The position numbers and the translations under genes are program-made. Below are positions 9,026 to 18,048 of a DNA stretch of 63,618 bases, piece by piece; position 1 is the stretch's first letter; the number at the start of each line of letters is the position of its first letter. The notes beneath the pieces are model-generated. The model was not told the origin of the DNA. It saw only the letters and a list, made by a program, of their open reading frames with translations, and made no database searches. Source of the DNA: Algoriphagus sp. (GTDB taxonomy: Bacteria; Bacteroidota; Bacteroidia; Cytophagales; Cyclobacteriaceae); NCBI RefSeq assembly GCF_029254265.1, contig NZ_JAQWXX010000080.1, positions 1-63,618 of the forward strand, in the 5' to 3' direction.

Positions 9026-9625
9026 TTATTTCGCAGTATCGGCTGGTGCAGCATTATACTCTTTATTCAATTCTTCGATGACAGTTGAAGTGATATCGAT
9101 GGCATCATTCGCATACCAAACTGCTCCTCCTCTCGTATAGCTAAGAATCACGTCTATGTTATTTTTTTCAGCATGAGCTTTCAAATACTTCTGAACACGG
9201 TCGTAAACCTCAGAATATAGCGTTGACTCATCTACTGATAATTCTTGCATCAGATTATCTCTATAAGTCATTAAATTTTGCTCTTTCTTAACTAACTCTT
9301 CTTGCTTTGCACGTTGCTGATTTGGAGTCATATTACCTCCTGTCTGCTGGAAATTGGCTACTTCCTGCTCAAATCCTCTAGCTCTCCCCTGAAGATCACC
9401 TTCAAATTTTTTACCTTTTTCAGTGATCTCACCGGATCTTTTTATGAAGTAATCATATTTATTGATCACACTGTCTGTGTAAACGAATGCAACTTTCATA
9501 TCACCAGCAGCGATCGATTCTGATGTTGCAGTTTCTGAAGTAGTGGAAGTTCCTGCTTTATCACAGCTGTAGAAAAGCACTGAGGCTAAACTTAATAATC
9601 CTAGTAATTTTAATCCCTTTTTCAC
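9026..9625 (-). CDS. OmpH/Skp family periplasmic chaperone, lipoprotein
   Basis: This 199-aa protein resembles Skp/OmpH, the trimeric periplasmic holdase that escorts unfolded outer-membrane proteins. The N-terminus has a lipoprotein signal with Cys near residue 21 (FYSCDKAG), so it is probably anchored. Residues about 45-60 (KVAFVYTDSVINKYDY) form the conserved first strand. A long charged helical stretch (about 65-135, rich in E, K and Q) forms the coiled-coil tentacle, and the terminal VILSYTRGGAVWYANDAIDIT strand packs in the core. A convincing promoter lies just upstream and a terminator downstream, so it appears monocistronic. Confidence 0.85.
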   Translation of the reverse strand: MKKGLKLLGLLSLASVLFYSCDKAGTSTTSETATSESIAAGDMKVAFVYTDSVINKYDYFIKRSGEITEKGKKFEGDLQGRARGFEQEVANFQQTGGNMTPNQQRAKQEELVKKEQNLMTYRDNLMQELSVDESTLYSEVYDRVQKYLKAHAEKNNIDVILSYTRGGAVWYANDAIDITSTVIEELNKEYNAAPADTAK

Positions 9626-9653
9626 TTTTTTATTATTATAGATGACAAGGGCG

Positions 9654-9683
9654 CAAATATAAAGAAAGAATTCAGTTTACAAA
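9654..9683 (-). promoter_or_regulatory. Bacteroidota-type promoter of the Skp-like gene
   Basis: On the minus strand, TTTG (9683-9680) is followed by 18 bases and then TATATTTG (9661-9654). This matches the TTTG / TAnnTTTG consensus of the Bacteroidota housekeeping sigma factor. The start codon is 28 bases beyond the -7 element. Confidence 0.7.
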
Positions 9684-9720
9684 TGATGAAATTGTCTTGG
9701 TTTGCTAAATTGAGTTAACT

Positions 9721-10623
9721 TCAAAAAAACAGTTCCATTGCAAGTCGATAGACTTGTGTATGTGCATCTACAATTTTTGAAATTTGGGGAGAATAACCTC
9801 CTCCCATACAGCACATAATAGGTGCATTCCACTTTTTCCCGAATTCCAATACCATTTTATCCCGATTTTTTATGCCTGGAATAGTCATTCCTAGTCGCCC
9901 TAGTTTGTCGGTTGATAATACATCGACACCGCATTGATATATGATAAAATCGGGCATAAAAAGCGTTTCAATCAAGTCTAGATTGCTTCTGAGAAGCCCC
10001 AAGTAGATTTCATCATCTACGCCATCCTCCAATGCTATATCTAGATCAGAAGTCTCTTTCCGATGAGGATAGTTTTTTTTACCATGCATACTAAAGGTGA
10101 AAACCTGATCATTACCACCAAAAAGGGAAGCTGTTCCATTTCCTTGGTGTACATCAAGGTCAATTACCAAAACCTTTTTCGCAAAGTTTTTCTTGAGCAG
10201 ATAATTTGCGGTAATTCCTATATCATTGAGAAGACAAAAGCCCTCACCTCGATCTGCAAAAGCATGATGAGTACCTCCTGCGATATTCATAGCAATCCCA
10301 AATTCTAGAGCATAAAGAGCCGCTTGAACCGATCCCCCGGCTATTTGTATTTCTCGATTTATTAGTTCTTTAGAAAGAGGAAACCCCGTAGCTCTGATTT
10401 CTGATTTAGAGAGGGTTAGATTTTTCAATTTTTCCCAATATTCTAAGGTATGGGTGGAAAGGATCCAATCTTCAGAAATTGCTTCAGGCTCAAAAAAACT
10501 ATCTTTTGAAATCAGTCCCTCATATACTAATTGCTCTGGAAGCAACTCGTATTTTTCCATTGGGAACCTGTGACCTTTTGGCAAAGGATGTGAATAAGTT
10601 GATGAGTAAGCTATTTTGAGCAT
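9721..10623 (-). CDS. Histone deacetylase-fold hydrolase (AcuC-like)
   Basis: This 300-aa protein belongs to the zinc-dependent deacetylase family that includes histone deacetylases, AcuC and acetylpolyamine amidohydrolases. The catalytic His pair is in AGGTHHAFADRGEGF, zinc ligands are in IDLDVHQGNGTASLF, and the third ligand region is CGVDVLSTDKLGRLGMT. The C-terminal glycine motif is CMGGGYSP. I chose ATG 10623 (MLKIAYSS). An upstream ATG at 10641 would place six codons inside the preceding gene's terminator. The substrate (protein acetyl-lysine or acetylated polyamine) is not determined. Confidence 0.88.
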   Translation of the reverse strand: MLKIAYSSTYSHPLPKGHRFPMEKYELLPEQLVYEGLISKDSFFEPEAISEDWILSTHTLEYWEKLKNLTLSKSEIRATGFPLSKELINREIQIAGGSVQAALYALEFGIAMNIAGGTHHAFADRGEGFCLLNDIGITANYLLKKNFAKKVLVIDLDVHQGNGTASLFGGNDQVFTFSMHGKKNYPHRKETSDLDIALEDGVDDEIYLGLLRSNLDLIETLFMPDFIIYQCGVDVLSTDKLGRLGMTIPGIKNRDKMVLEFGKKWNAPIMCCMGGGYSPQISKIVDAHTQVYRLAMELFF

Positions 10624-10652
10624 AAAAAAACACTTGTCCAAAGAACAAGTGT
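10624..10652 (-). terminator. Rho-independent terminator
   Basis: Arms ACACTTGT (10630-10637) and ACAAGTGT (10645-10652), with a T-run on the minus strand (A 10624-10630). It ends the 188-aa gene and fixes the start of the deacetylase gene at 10623. Confidence 0.75.
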
Positions 10653-10673
10653 CAACCAGAATTGTTAAATCTT

Positions 10674-11240
10674 TTAATCGTCAAATTCTTCTTCTTCCTC
10701 AGATTGGAAAGAATACATCGTATCATCAAGAACTAGAGTATCATCATTAAATTCTTTGACAAATTTTGCGATAGTTTTCTCATCAATAAAATCCACGTTA
10801 AGACTAGCATCTAAACCAATTCCGTAATCATGATTGGTATCTATATCGACAAACTCCTGGACTTTGACACTTTCTTCCTCCTCAATTTCCATGATGATTT
10901 CAGTAATGAACCAACCAATCTCTTCTTCTTCTTGCGTCAAGGGAATCATGTTCCCATTCTCATCCTCTTCATAAGAGATTCCTTTGAAATTAGGAAATTT
11001 CTGGGCGGCTTTGTGCTCTGCCAATTCATATACTTCACTTGCATGATGAAGTCGAAGAGTGTAAAGTGCAGCATCATAAATGACCTCTTTTCCTTCATAC
11101 ATTCCCAAGAAGTAGAAGTTTACAAATTCATCCGTATTTTCTTCATCGGGAATTATTTTAAAACTTTTCCCGAGGCTTGCAAGCTCCTCTCTTAACTTAA
11201 GGATTTGCTGAGGATCAAATCCAGGATTGTTGAATTTCAT
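10674..11240 (-). CDS. Acidic conserved-looking hypothetical protein
   Basis: This 188-aa soluble protein is very acidic, with many Asp and Glu and a C-terminal tail of SEEEEEFDD. It has no signal peptide or membrane segment, so it is probably cytoplasmic. A mid-region with HHASEVYELAEHKAAQKFP and a central YEEDENGNMIPLTQEEEEIG loop suggest a compact alpha/beta protein. I do not recognise a family. It lies directly upstream of the deacetylase gene on the same strand, but a terminator separates the two. Confidence 0.75.
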   Translation of the reverse strand: MKFNNPGFDPQQILKLREELASLGKSFKIIPDEENTDEFVNFYFLGMYEGKEVIYDAALYTLRLHHASEVYELAEHKAAQKFPNFKGISYEEDENGNMIPLTQEEEEIGWFITEIIMEIEEEESVKVQEFVDIDTNHDYGIGLDASLNVDFIDEKTIAKFVKEFNDDTLVLDDTMYSFQSEEEEEFDD

Positions 11241-11339
11241 GGTTCAAAAATTACAATTTCATATCGTTTGGTAATTCTATTTTCGACTTCTTTATGTCAA
11301 TATAGTTTCAAAATCTAAACCAATAAAATTAATTACACA

Positions 11340-11777
11340 ATGGTTGATGGAGATTTTATCAAAAAACTTATAAAAGATCGAGAAAATCTGACTTTAGATT
11401 TAAAGTTAAAAATCACCTCAAAAAGAAAGATTGCAAAAACTATTTCTGCTTTTGCAAATACCGAGGGAGGAATAATTTTGATAGGAGTATCAGATGAAGG
11501 CAATCTTGTAGGTATTGATATTGAAGAAGAAAAGTACATGATCAACTCTGCTAACGAAGAGTTTTGCGTGCCTCAAGCGCAGATTAATTTTGAAGAATTT
11601 ACATTTTGGATTGATGAAAAAAATCATACTGAAGAAAACGAAATAAATTTATTGCTGGCTATCATCAAAAAATCGAAACCCATAAAAATATTTGTAAAAG
11701 AAAGCGGTAAAACAGAGGCTTACTTTCGGAAAAAAGATCAAACATTATCTGAATCAAACTACTTATTACCAAAGTAA
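11340..11777 (+). CDS. AlbA_2 (Schlafen-like) domain protein
   Basis: This 145-aa protein carries the AlbA_2/Schlafen AAA_4-type domain. ENLTLDLKLKI at the start and the ISAFANTEGGIILIGVSDEG core near residues 35-55 are the family hallmarks. Such domains occur in putative nucleic-acid-binding or ATP-binding regulators, and here no extra C-terminal helix-turn-helix is present, so it is a short stand-alone version. ATG 11340 follows an AT-rich leader. The next gene begins 125 bases downstream, so it is probably its own unit. Its role is unknown. Confidence 0.8.
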   Translation: MVDGDFIKKLIKDRENLTLDLKLKITSKRKIAKTISAFANTEGGIILIGVSDEGNLVGIDIEEEKYMINSANEEFCVPQAQINFEEFTFWIDEKNHTEENEINLLLAIIKKSKPIKIFVKESGKTEAYFRKKDQTLSESNYLLPK

Positions 11778-11902
11778 TAACAGCTCTGAAAAGCTTAATT
11801 TCTGATAAATATCAGCAAATTAAAATGTAGGAATTCGCGACTCGTTTTGAGTTCTTAAGCTGTCAAGTCTTATATTTACGACAACAACAAAATAACCCTC
11901 GA

Positions 11903-12652
11903 GTGATTATAATTATCTTCTTCCTTTTGCATTGGTATTTCTCTCTGTTTTGCCAAAGTTTCTTTCTGCATCGTTATGCAGCTCATCAGATGTTCTATAT
12001 GAACAAGTATTGGGAAAAGTTCTTTTACTTTTTTACCTGGATGTGGCAAGGAAGCTCTTATTTATCCCCAAGAGCATACGCTATCCTGCACCGAATGCAC
12101 CACGCTTATAGTGACACCCCAAAAGACCCTCATAGTCCCCATCATACAGAGAATCTTTTCACAATGATGTGGAAGACTAAAAATATTTACAATGAGTATT
12201 TTTCTTTCCGCCTAAAGCCGGAAGAGCGCTTTTCAAAAGATATTCCAGATTGGAATAAATTTGACAAATTCGCAGATACCATGCTTGTCAGAGTAAGTTG
12301 GGGCTTACTTTATGTTGCAATCTATGTGTTATGCATTTCAGTTTTTGAATTACCTGGGACACATTGGTGGATGTATTTCTTACTTCCTATTCATTTCTTG
12401 ATGGGACCAGTTCACGGTGCTATTGTCAATTGGAGTGGTCATAAATATGGTTATGCAAACTTTGACAACAATGACAAATCCAAAAACAGTCTTCTCTTAG
12501 ACGTGCTAATGCTTGGAGAATTGTTTCAAAACAATCACCATAAGCTTCCAAATCGACCGAATTTTGCTGTAAAATGGTATGAATTTGACCCAACCTATCC
12601 AATTGTCAAGCTTTTGCATGCTACTGGGATAATCAAATTAAGAGCGATATAA
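11903..12652 (+). CDS. Acyl-CoA/acyl-lipid delta-9 type fatty acid desaturase
   Basis: This 249-aa integral membrane di-iron desaturase introduces a double bond into fatty acyl chains. All three histidine boxes are present: HRYAAH near residue 23, HRMHHAYSD near residue 67, and NNHHKLPN near residue 213. Hydrophobic stretches lie between the boxes. The start is GTG at 11903. The first ATG in frame lies beyond the first histidine box and would destroy the active site, so the non-ATG start is required. A strong terminator follows directly. Membrane-fluidity adaptation is the likely role. Confidence 0.87.
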   Translation: MIIIIFFLLHWYFSLFCQSFFLHRYAAHQMFYMNKYWEKFFYFFTWMWQGSSYLSPRAYAILHRMHHAYSDTPKDPHSPHHTENLFTMMWKTKNIYNEYFSFRLKPEERFSKDIPDWNKFDKFADTMLVRVSWGLLYVAIYVLCISVFELPGTHWWMYFLLPIHFLMGPVHGAIVNWSGHKYGYANFDNNDKSKNSLLLDVLMLGELFQNNHHKLPNRPNFAVKWYEFDPTYPIVKLLHATGIIKLRAI

Positions 12653-12654
12653 AA

Positions 12655-12681
12655 AAAGCCTCCAAATGGAGGCTTTTTTTT
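12655..12681 (+). terminator. Rho-independent terminator of the desaturase
   Basis: Arms AAAGCCTCC (12655-12663) and GGAGGCTTT (12668-12676), loop AAAT, then a T-run. It begins two bases past the stop codon. Confidence 0.85.
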
Positions 12682-12813
12682 GATCTTTAATTAACAGAAA
12701 ACCAGTGATTTAAATTTTTTATAAACTAAATAGTAAAACTAATTGTAAAAATTGTTGCTTTTTAGAAACTAAACGAATAATTTTCTGACGATTTAAAACT
12801 TAACACCTTATTT

Positions 12814-13143
12814 ATGAAACCATTAACAAGAGCAGAAGAGGAGATCATGCAAATCCTCTGGGAAATCGAAAGAGGATTCGTCAAAGACATCCTTACACCA
12901 ATGACTGATCCGAAGCCGGCTTACAACACCGTTTCGACAATTGTGAGAATTCTTGAGAGAAAAGGATTCGTTAGTCATAAGTCTTATGGTAAAAGCCATG
13001 AGTACTTTCCAATCGTTTCAAAAGATGAGTACAGATCGTTTATCATCAAAAAAATGCTTGGTGGATACTTCGATAACTCATTTGCAAAGCTTCATGAATT
13101 CTTCAAGAATGACGAAACTTTGAACACAAAAAGTTTTCAGTAA
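12814..13143 (+). CDS. BlaI/MecI/CopY family transcriptional repressor, orphan
   Basis: This 109-aa winged-helix protein matches the penicillinase repressor family: MKPLTRAEEEIMQILWEIE at the N-terminus, NTVSTIVRILERKGFV as the recognition helix region (about 45-60), and the SHEYFPIVSKDEYRS wing. Family members repress beta-lactamase or copper genes and are inactivated by a membrane peptidase of the BlaR1/M56 type or by metal. No M56 peptidase gene is adjacent: the next gene is on the opposite strand after a terminator. The signal is therefore unknown, and a metal response (CopY-like) is only a possibility. Confidence 0.88.
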   Translation: MKPLTRAEEEIMQILWEIERGFVKDILTPMTDPKPAYNTVSTIVRILERKGFVSHKSYGKSHEYFPIVSKDEYRSFIIKKMLGGYFDNSFAKLHEFFKNDETLNTKSFQ

Positions 13144-13157
13144 AAAAACTTAATCAA

Positions 13158-13187
13158 AAAAAGCCCGGAAATTCCGGGCTTTTTTTT
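13158..13187. terminator. Bidirectional rho-independent terminator
   Basis: Stem AAGCCCGGAA / TTCCGGGCTT with A-run and T-run flanks, placed between the converging BlaI-type and tricorn-like genes. Confidence 0.85.
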
Positions 13188-13205
13188 ATCAAATAATTTT
13201 CAGAA

Positions 13206-16200
13206 TCACTTTACATCTTTTAGAAGTTCCTGCACCGCAACTTCAAGCTGCTGATCAATTCCTTTATCTATTTTACCTGGCATATTTTTTACCTCAAACT
13301 GGGGCTTGGTCTCATTATTTTCTAGCCATTCACCGGCCTTGTTTTTAGCAGAAATAGGCACAGCTCCCCATCTCACTCCATTTGGCAAGCCTTCCCATCC
13401 TGCGAAAGAACAGGTTCCCGGTGTTGGCATCCCTACAGTTTTACCAATATTCAAATCAGTATAGCCACAAGCAAAACAATGTCCATCAGAGTAATTTGCC
13501 TCATTAAACATTGCAAGAGTTGGTTTTGTCCATCTCGCAGTAGGCTCATACCCTACGACTTTTGCTTCAGTAGCATAGGTTAAAAACTTTTCACCGGTAA
13601 AAAACATTGTCAAATCAGCTACCAAGTCTCCTCCTCCATTAAATCGAGTATCAATAATAACAGCTTCTTTATCGTGGTATTTTCCTAGCATTTCATCATA
13701 TACGTTTCGGTATGGGCCATCACTCATTCCAGGAATATGAACATACCCAAGTTTGCCATCACTCAATCGCTCTACCTCAGCCTGATTCTTTTTCACCCAT
13801 CTTTTATAGAGTAGTCGTCCTTCCTCACCTAGCGAGATAGGCTTGATTGTCCATTGCTTTTTTGTCCCAGTTTTAGGATCCAATACCTCAATCAAGGTGA
13901 ATTTATTTGCTTTTCGATTTAATAATTTGGCATGATCAAAATCCAAACCGAGCAATTCACCATCAATACTTTCTATGATCATTCCAGGCTCTATTTCAAT
14001 TCCTGATTTATCCAGAGGTCCTTCTGCAATTACTTCTGCTATTTTGATTCCATTACCTTCATATTCATAGTCTATAAAGACTCCCAATGAGGCAGTCGCA
14101 TCTGCTAAGTCAATGGATCTGGAGTAGCGCGCACCTGCATGAGAGACATTCAACTCCCCTATCATCTCTGATAGCATTTCTGCAAACTCATATTCATTTC
14201 CAATATGTGGAATGTACTTCTCATAATTAATCCGAGCGGCTTCCCAATCTACACCATGCATATCCGGGGTATAGAATATTCCCTTTGTTCTAAGCCAAAC
14301 ATGATCAAATAAGTGAGCTCTTTCCGCATCTTTATCATAGGTCATTTCCCCGGAAATTTTGATTGACTCCCGTTTCATCGTTTCCGGATTAATTTTGGAA
14401 ATAGATCCATTGGACATCAAAAAGAGATTTTTCTGGTCTTTATCCCACATTAGGCTTGCTGAATTTGCATCTAAAGCGATTTCTTGCTTGGTCTCTTTTG
14501 TTCGTAGGTTTGTACTCCAAAGATTCATTCCTTTCTCAAATGAAGTAAGGTAGAAAAGCTTTTCCCCATCTTTTGATAATACCGCATCTCCCAAATCTGA
14601 AGAATGAATTGTCAATCTTGCCTTACGATCTTCTATTCCTTCAAAGTCAAATTTCAATGGCTTTACTTCTTTTTCAGTCTCTTTTTTTGTCTTATCCTTA
14701 TCTGTTTCGTCTTCTTTTTTCTTCGACTTTTCGATTTCTTTCATCAAGTCAAAATCTTCTTTAGATAGTCGAAACTTGTCCCAGCTTTCCTGATCAAAAA
14801 ATAGGGCATAAACATCGTTTTGATTTTGCCCGCTTGTCGCATAGCTTCTCAGTCCATCTCTATTGGAAAACCATAACATCTGTTTCCCTTCATTCACCCA
14901 CTTAGCCTCATTGTCACCGTAGCCACTTTTAGTTAGGTTACGCATCGGCTCTTTTCCAGCTGCATCCAATAAAACAACTTCTGAGTTTACCATAGTCGGA
15001 CTATATGAAGCTAGCAACCATTTACTATCTGGACTCCAAGTGAAATACTGATCTCCATCTCTCATGTGAAATAATTCATCTTCATCTAAGAGAGTCACTT
15101 CAGCCTTAGATGCCAAATCACGCACCTTCAATACTCTTCTATTTTCTACAAAAGCTAATTTCTTACCGTCAGGTGAAAACTTTGGCAAATACGCATCCGT
15201 TGCTACACTGACCAATGGCTCTTCTTTAATTAAAGTTGACGCGAAGAAAAAAGGCTCATCAGCTCTTACTATTTTACTTTGAAAGATCTGCCACTTCCCA
15301 CCTCTTTCACTTGAATAGACAACGGATTTTCCGTCAGGAGCAAACTCCACAAATCTTTCCTGCTCTGGAGTGTTTGTAATTCTTTTAGTCAATGAACCAT
15401 CAACTGAAGTCACGAATACTTCTCCTCTTGCGATAAATGCAATCTCTTTTCCATCCGGAGATATCGCCATTTCCCTCACTCCTCCATTGATTGATATGTA
15501 ATTATCAGCATTACTGATCGATTGAGTTTGAAGATTTACTTGAAGCTTTTGAGGTTGTCCTCCTTTTTTTAAAGTATAAAGCTCTCCGTCATAGCTAAAT
15601 GACATCAAACCTTCATTAGAAATAGACAAGAACCGAACAAGGTAAGTTTTTAGATCCGTAAGAGCTGTGGTCGAAGCCGGATTGGAAAAACTCATCGCAT
15701 AGACATTGAAATTCCCACTCGTTTCACTCAGGTAATAAATCTCCGACTCATCAGGGGAAAAAACCGGATTTCTATCCTCTCCATAAAAACTGGTGAGCAT
15801 CTTATGGGAATTTGTTTTGGCATCATAAAGCCAGATGTCTCGTGCTACTCCTGATTGGTGATGTTTTCTCCATTCGTTTTCACCACCTTTTTTATCATGA
15901 TAAATCATTTTATCGCCAGCCTTATTGGACTGAACATATTCAGCTGGAATTGTCCAAACCTGATCTACCCGACCTCCTTTTTTAGGAACTTCATAAAGCT
16001 CTGGCTGAGATCCCGTAGGATATTGGCGATGTTCTACCTGATCGATTCTTGTTGTTCCAAAGATTATTTTTTCATTATCTGAAGAAAACTCAAAGGGCAG
16101 CTCGTCATTCGAATGGAAAGTCAAGCGAGATGCTGGACCTCCCGAAGCGCTCATTATGAAAATGTCAAAATTTCCATATCGATCAGAAGCAAAAGCAATT

Positions 16201-16439
16201 TGACTTCCATCCTTGCTCCAAACAGGTTTATAATCGTGTGCCTCATGGAAAGTAATCTGCTTTGCATCCCCTCCTTTACTAGGCACTAGATAAAGGTCTC
16301 CTTTGTACGTGAAAACGATTTGAGAACCGTCAGGAGAAATTGCCGGATAGCGCATCCATTGAGGAGCTACTTGGGCAATGCTTATGGTGACGTAAAAAAA
16401 GGCCAAAAAGGCCAACAATAAATATTTTTTCAAATTCAT
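13206..16439 (-). CDS. Tricorn-like S41 serine protease, exported
   Basis: This 1077-aa protein is a bacterial homologue of the tricorn protease. A signal peptide (residues 1-22, ending SIAQ) is followed by TolB/PD40 beta-propeller repeats through about residue 680 (PDGKEIAF, PDGKSVVYSSERGG), then the tricorn C1 helical domain, a PDZ domain near 800-870, and the S41 C-terminal peptidase core. The nucleophile is probably Ser984 in EANYSDGHCF, with the oxyanion strand DTRFNGGGDL upstream. A Lys/Glu-rich insert (about 560-595, SKKKEDETDKDKTKKE) links two propeller parts. It likely degrades peptides in the periplasm. Cysteines flank the nucleophile (CFAC), which is notable for an exported protein. 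Confidence 0.9.
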   Translation of the reverse strand: MNLKKYLLLAFLAFFYVTISIAQVAPQWMRYPAISPDGSQIVFTYKGDLYLVPSKGGDAKQITFHEAHDYKPVWSKDGSQIAFASDRYGNFDIFIMSASGGPASRLTFHSNDELPFEFSSDNEKIIFGTTRIDQVEHRQYPTGSQPELYEVPKKGGRVDQVWTIPAEYVQSNKAGDKMIYHDKKGGENEWRKHHQSGVARDIWLYDAKTNSHKMLTSFYGEDRNPVFSPDESEIYYLSETSGNFNVYAMSFSNPASTTALTDLKTYLVRFLSISNEGLMSFSYDGELYTLKKGGQPQKLQVNLQTQSISNADNYISINGGVREMAISPDGKEIAFIARGEVFVTSVDGSLTKRITNTPEQERFVEFAPDGKSVVYSSERGGKWQIFQSKIVRADEPFFFASTLIKEEPLVSVATDAYLPKFSPDGKKLAFVENRRVLKVRDLASKAEVTLLDEDELFHMRDGDQYFTWSPDSKWLLASYSPTMVNSEVVLLDAAGKEPMRNLTKSGYGDNEAKWVNEGKQMLWFSNRDGLRSYATSGQNQNDVYALFFDQESWDKFRLSKEDFDLMKEIEKSKKKEDETDKDKTKKETEKEVKPLKFDFEGIEDRKARLTIHSSDLGDAVLSKDGEKLFYLTSFEKGMNLWSTNLRTKETKQEIALDANSASLMWDKDQKNLFLMSNGSISKINPETMKRESIKISGEMTYDKDAERAHLFDHVWLRTKGIFYTPDMHGVDWEAARINYEKYIPHIGNEYEFAEMLSEMIGELNVSHAGARYSRSIDLADATASLGVFIDYEYEGNGIKIAEVIAEGPLDKSGIEIEPGMIIESIDGELLGLDFDHAKLLNRKANKFTLIEVLDPKTGTKKQWTIKPISLGEEGRLLYKRWVKKNQAEVERLSDGKLGYVHIPGMSDGPYRNVYDEMLGKYHDKEAVIIDTRFNGGGDLVADLTMFFTGEKFLTYATEAKVVGYEPTARWTKPTLAMFNEANYSDGHCFACGYTDLNIGKTVGMPTPGTCSFAGWEGLPNGVRWGAVPISAKNKAGEWLENNETKPQFEVKNMPGKIDKGIDQQLEVAVQELLKDVK

Positions 16440-16552
16440 ATTTAATCAGTTTGACGCTAAATTAAGAGAATTTTCAATCCCAACTTACTATCTTTTTTAT
16501 GGGAAATGTTTTTAAGGATATATGCGGAAATTCAGAAAGCGCTATTTATTCC

Positions 16553-16583
16553 TTTAATCCGTCGGCTGACCAAGCTATATTTG
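16553..16583 (+). promoter_or_regulatory. Candidate promoter of tyrS
   Basis: TATATTTG at 16576-16583 matches the TAnnTTTG -7 element. TTTA at 16553-16556, 19 bases upstream, fits the -33 box with one mismatch. The start codon is 25 bases downstream. Confidence 0.55.
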
Positions 16584-16608
16584 CGGCTTGAAAAAAAATT
16601 AAACACCC

Positions 16609-17901
16609 ATGAATTCATTTATAGAAGAACTTCGCTGGAGAGGAATGCTACAGGATATGACTCCTGATATTGAGGAACATCTTAGTAAAGGAATGGCCTC
16701 GGCTTATTTAGGTTTTGACCCTACAGCAGATTCACTTCATATTGGTCACTTGGTGGGTGTGATGACACTACTACACTTTCAAAGATCAGGACATAAGCCC
16801 TTTGCCTTGGTAGGTGGTGCTACAGGGATGATTGGTGACCCTTCCTTCAAATCAGATGAACGAAATCTACTCAATAAAAGCACATTAGATCATAATGTGA
16901 ATTGCCTTCAAGCACAACTATCAAAATTCCTGGACTTTTCGGGAAAAGCAGAAAATAAGGCTGAGCTGGTAAATAACTACGACTGGATTTCAAAATTTAG
17001 CTTTTTAGAATTTATCCGTGACGTTGGAAAGCATATCACAGTAAACTACATGATGTCGAAAGATTCTGTTAAAAGAAGACTTGAGGATGGAAATGGATTG
17101 TCTTTTACTGAGTTTTCTTACCAGTTAATCCAAGGATACGATTTCTATCATTTGTGGAAAAATGAAAATTGTACTGTACAGCTTGGGGGTTCAGATCAGT
17201 GGGGAAATATTGTGACTGGTACCGAACTCATCCGAAGAATGGGTGGTGGAAGCGCATATGCATTGACCGTTCCATTAATCACCAAAGCAGATGGAACTAA
17301 ATTTGGTAAAACCGAAAGTGGATCGGTATGGCTTGATCCGGAGAAAACTTCACCTTATGCCTTTTATCAGTTTTGGCTGAATGTATCCGATGAAGATGCG
17401 TCTAAATATATCCGGATTTTTACCATTCTGGATCAAAAAACGATTGAAGCGTTGGAAGTTGAACATGCCGAAGCTCCGCACCTAAGAATCTTACAAAAAG
17501 AAATCGGGAAGCAACTCACTAAAATGGTTCATGGTGAAGCTGATTTTGAGATGGCGTTAAAAGCCTCTGAAATACTTTTTGGAAAATCCTCAACAGAAGA
17601 TCTTGCTGTTTTAGATGAACGAACTTTCCTCCAGGTTTTTGAAGGTGTACCTCAGGTACAAATTTCAAAATCTGAATTTAATCAGCTCACAAATATCCTT
17701 GACCTTTTTGGCGAAATGACTCAGGGAGTTGTTTTTGCCTCAAAGGGCGAAGCTCGAAAAATGATTCAAGGCGGTGGAGTCAGCATCAATAAGGAAAAGC
17801 TAAATGATCCAAACGAATCCCCTTCATTTCAATTATTGCAAGACAAATACCTATTGGTACAAAAAGGAAAGAAAAACTACTTCATCATAGAAGTAAAGTA
17901 A
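16609..17901 (+). CDS. tyrS: Tyrosyl-tRNA synthetase
   Basis: This 430-aa class I aminoacyl-tRNA synthetase charges tRNA-Tyr in the cytoplasm. The ATP-binding HIGH motif is at residues 44-47 within [14 protein letters not shown]. The KMSKS equivalent is KFGKT at 231-235, as in bacterial TyrRS. The tyrosine-binding [10 protein letters not shown] lies at 191-200. A C-terminal S4 RNA-binding domain follows ([19 protein letters not shown], near 380). The length is usual. It has its own promoter and a strong terminator, so it is a single-gene unit. Confidence 0.97.
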   Translation: MNSFIEELRWRGMLQDMTPDIEEHLSKGMASAYLGFDPTADSLHIGHLVGVMTLLHFQRSGHKPFALVGGATGMIGDPSFKSDERNLLNKSTLDHNVNCLQAQLSKFLDFSGKAENKAELVNNYDWISKFSFLEFIRDVGKHITVNYMMSKDSVKRRLEDGNGLSFTEFSYQLIQGYDFYHLWKNENCTVQLGGSDQWGNIVTGTELIRRMGGGSAYALTVPLITKADGTKFGKTESGSVWLDPEKTSPYAFYQFWLNVSDEDASKYIRIFTILDQKTIEALEVEHAEAPHLRILQKEIGKQLTKMVHGEADFEMALKASEILFGKSSTEDLAVLDERTFLQVFEGVPQVQISKSEFNQLTNILDLFGEMTQGVVFASKGEARKMIQGGGVSINKEKLNDPNESPSFQLLQDKYLLVQKGKKNYFIIEVK

Positions 17902-17921
17902 GATTTTGATGCTCAAGATCT

Positions 17922-17956
17922 AAGTGCTTTGAATTTAATTCAAAGCACTTTTTTTT
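17922..17956 (+). terminator. Rho-independent terminator of tyrS
   Basis: Perfect 14-base arms AAGTGCTTTGAATT (17922-17935) and AATTCAAAGCACTT (17937-17950) are followed by a T-run. Confidence 0.85.
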
Positions 17957-18010
17957 GATACTTGATGGCATTTAAACAACTTTAAACCCAATTTTTTGAC
18001 CCAAGTTTAA

Positions 18011-18018
18011 TAACTTTG
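18011..18018 (+). promoter_or_regulatory. Candidate -7 element upstream of TetR gene
   Basis: TAACTTTG matches TAnnTTTG and lies 30 bases before the start codon. No good -33 box is seen at the usual distance, so this is tentative. Confidence 0.35.
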
Positions 18019-18048
18019 TTGGTAAACTTTTAGAAAAATTAAAATTCA

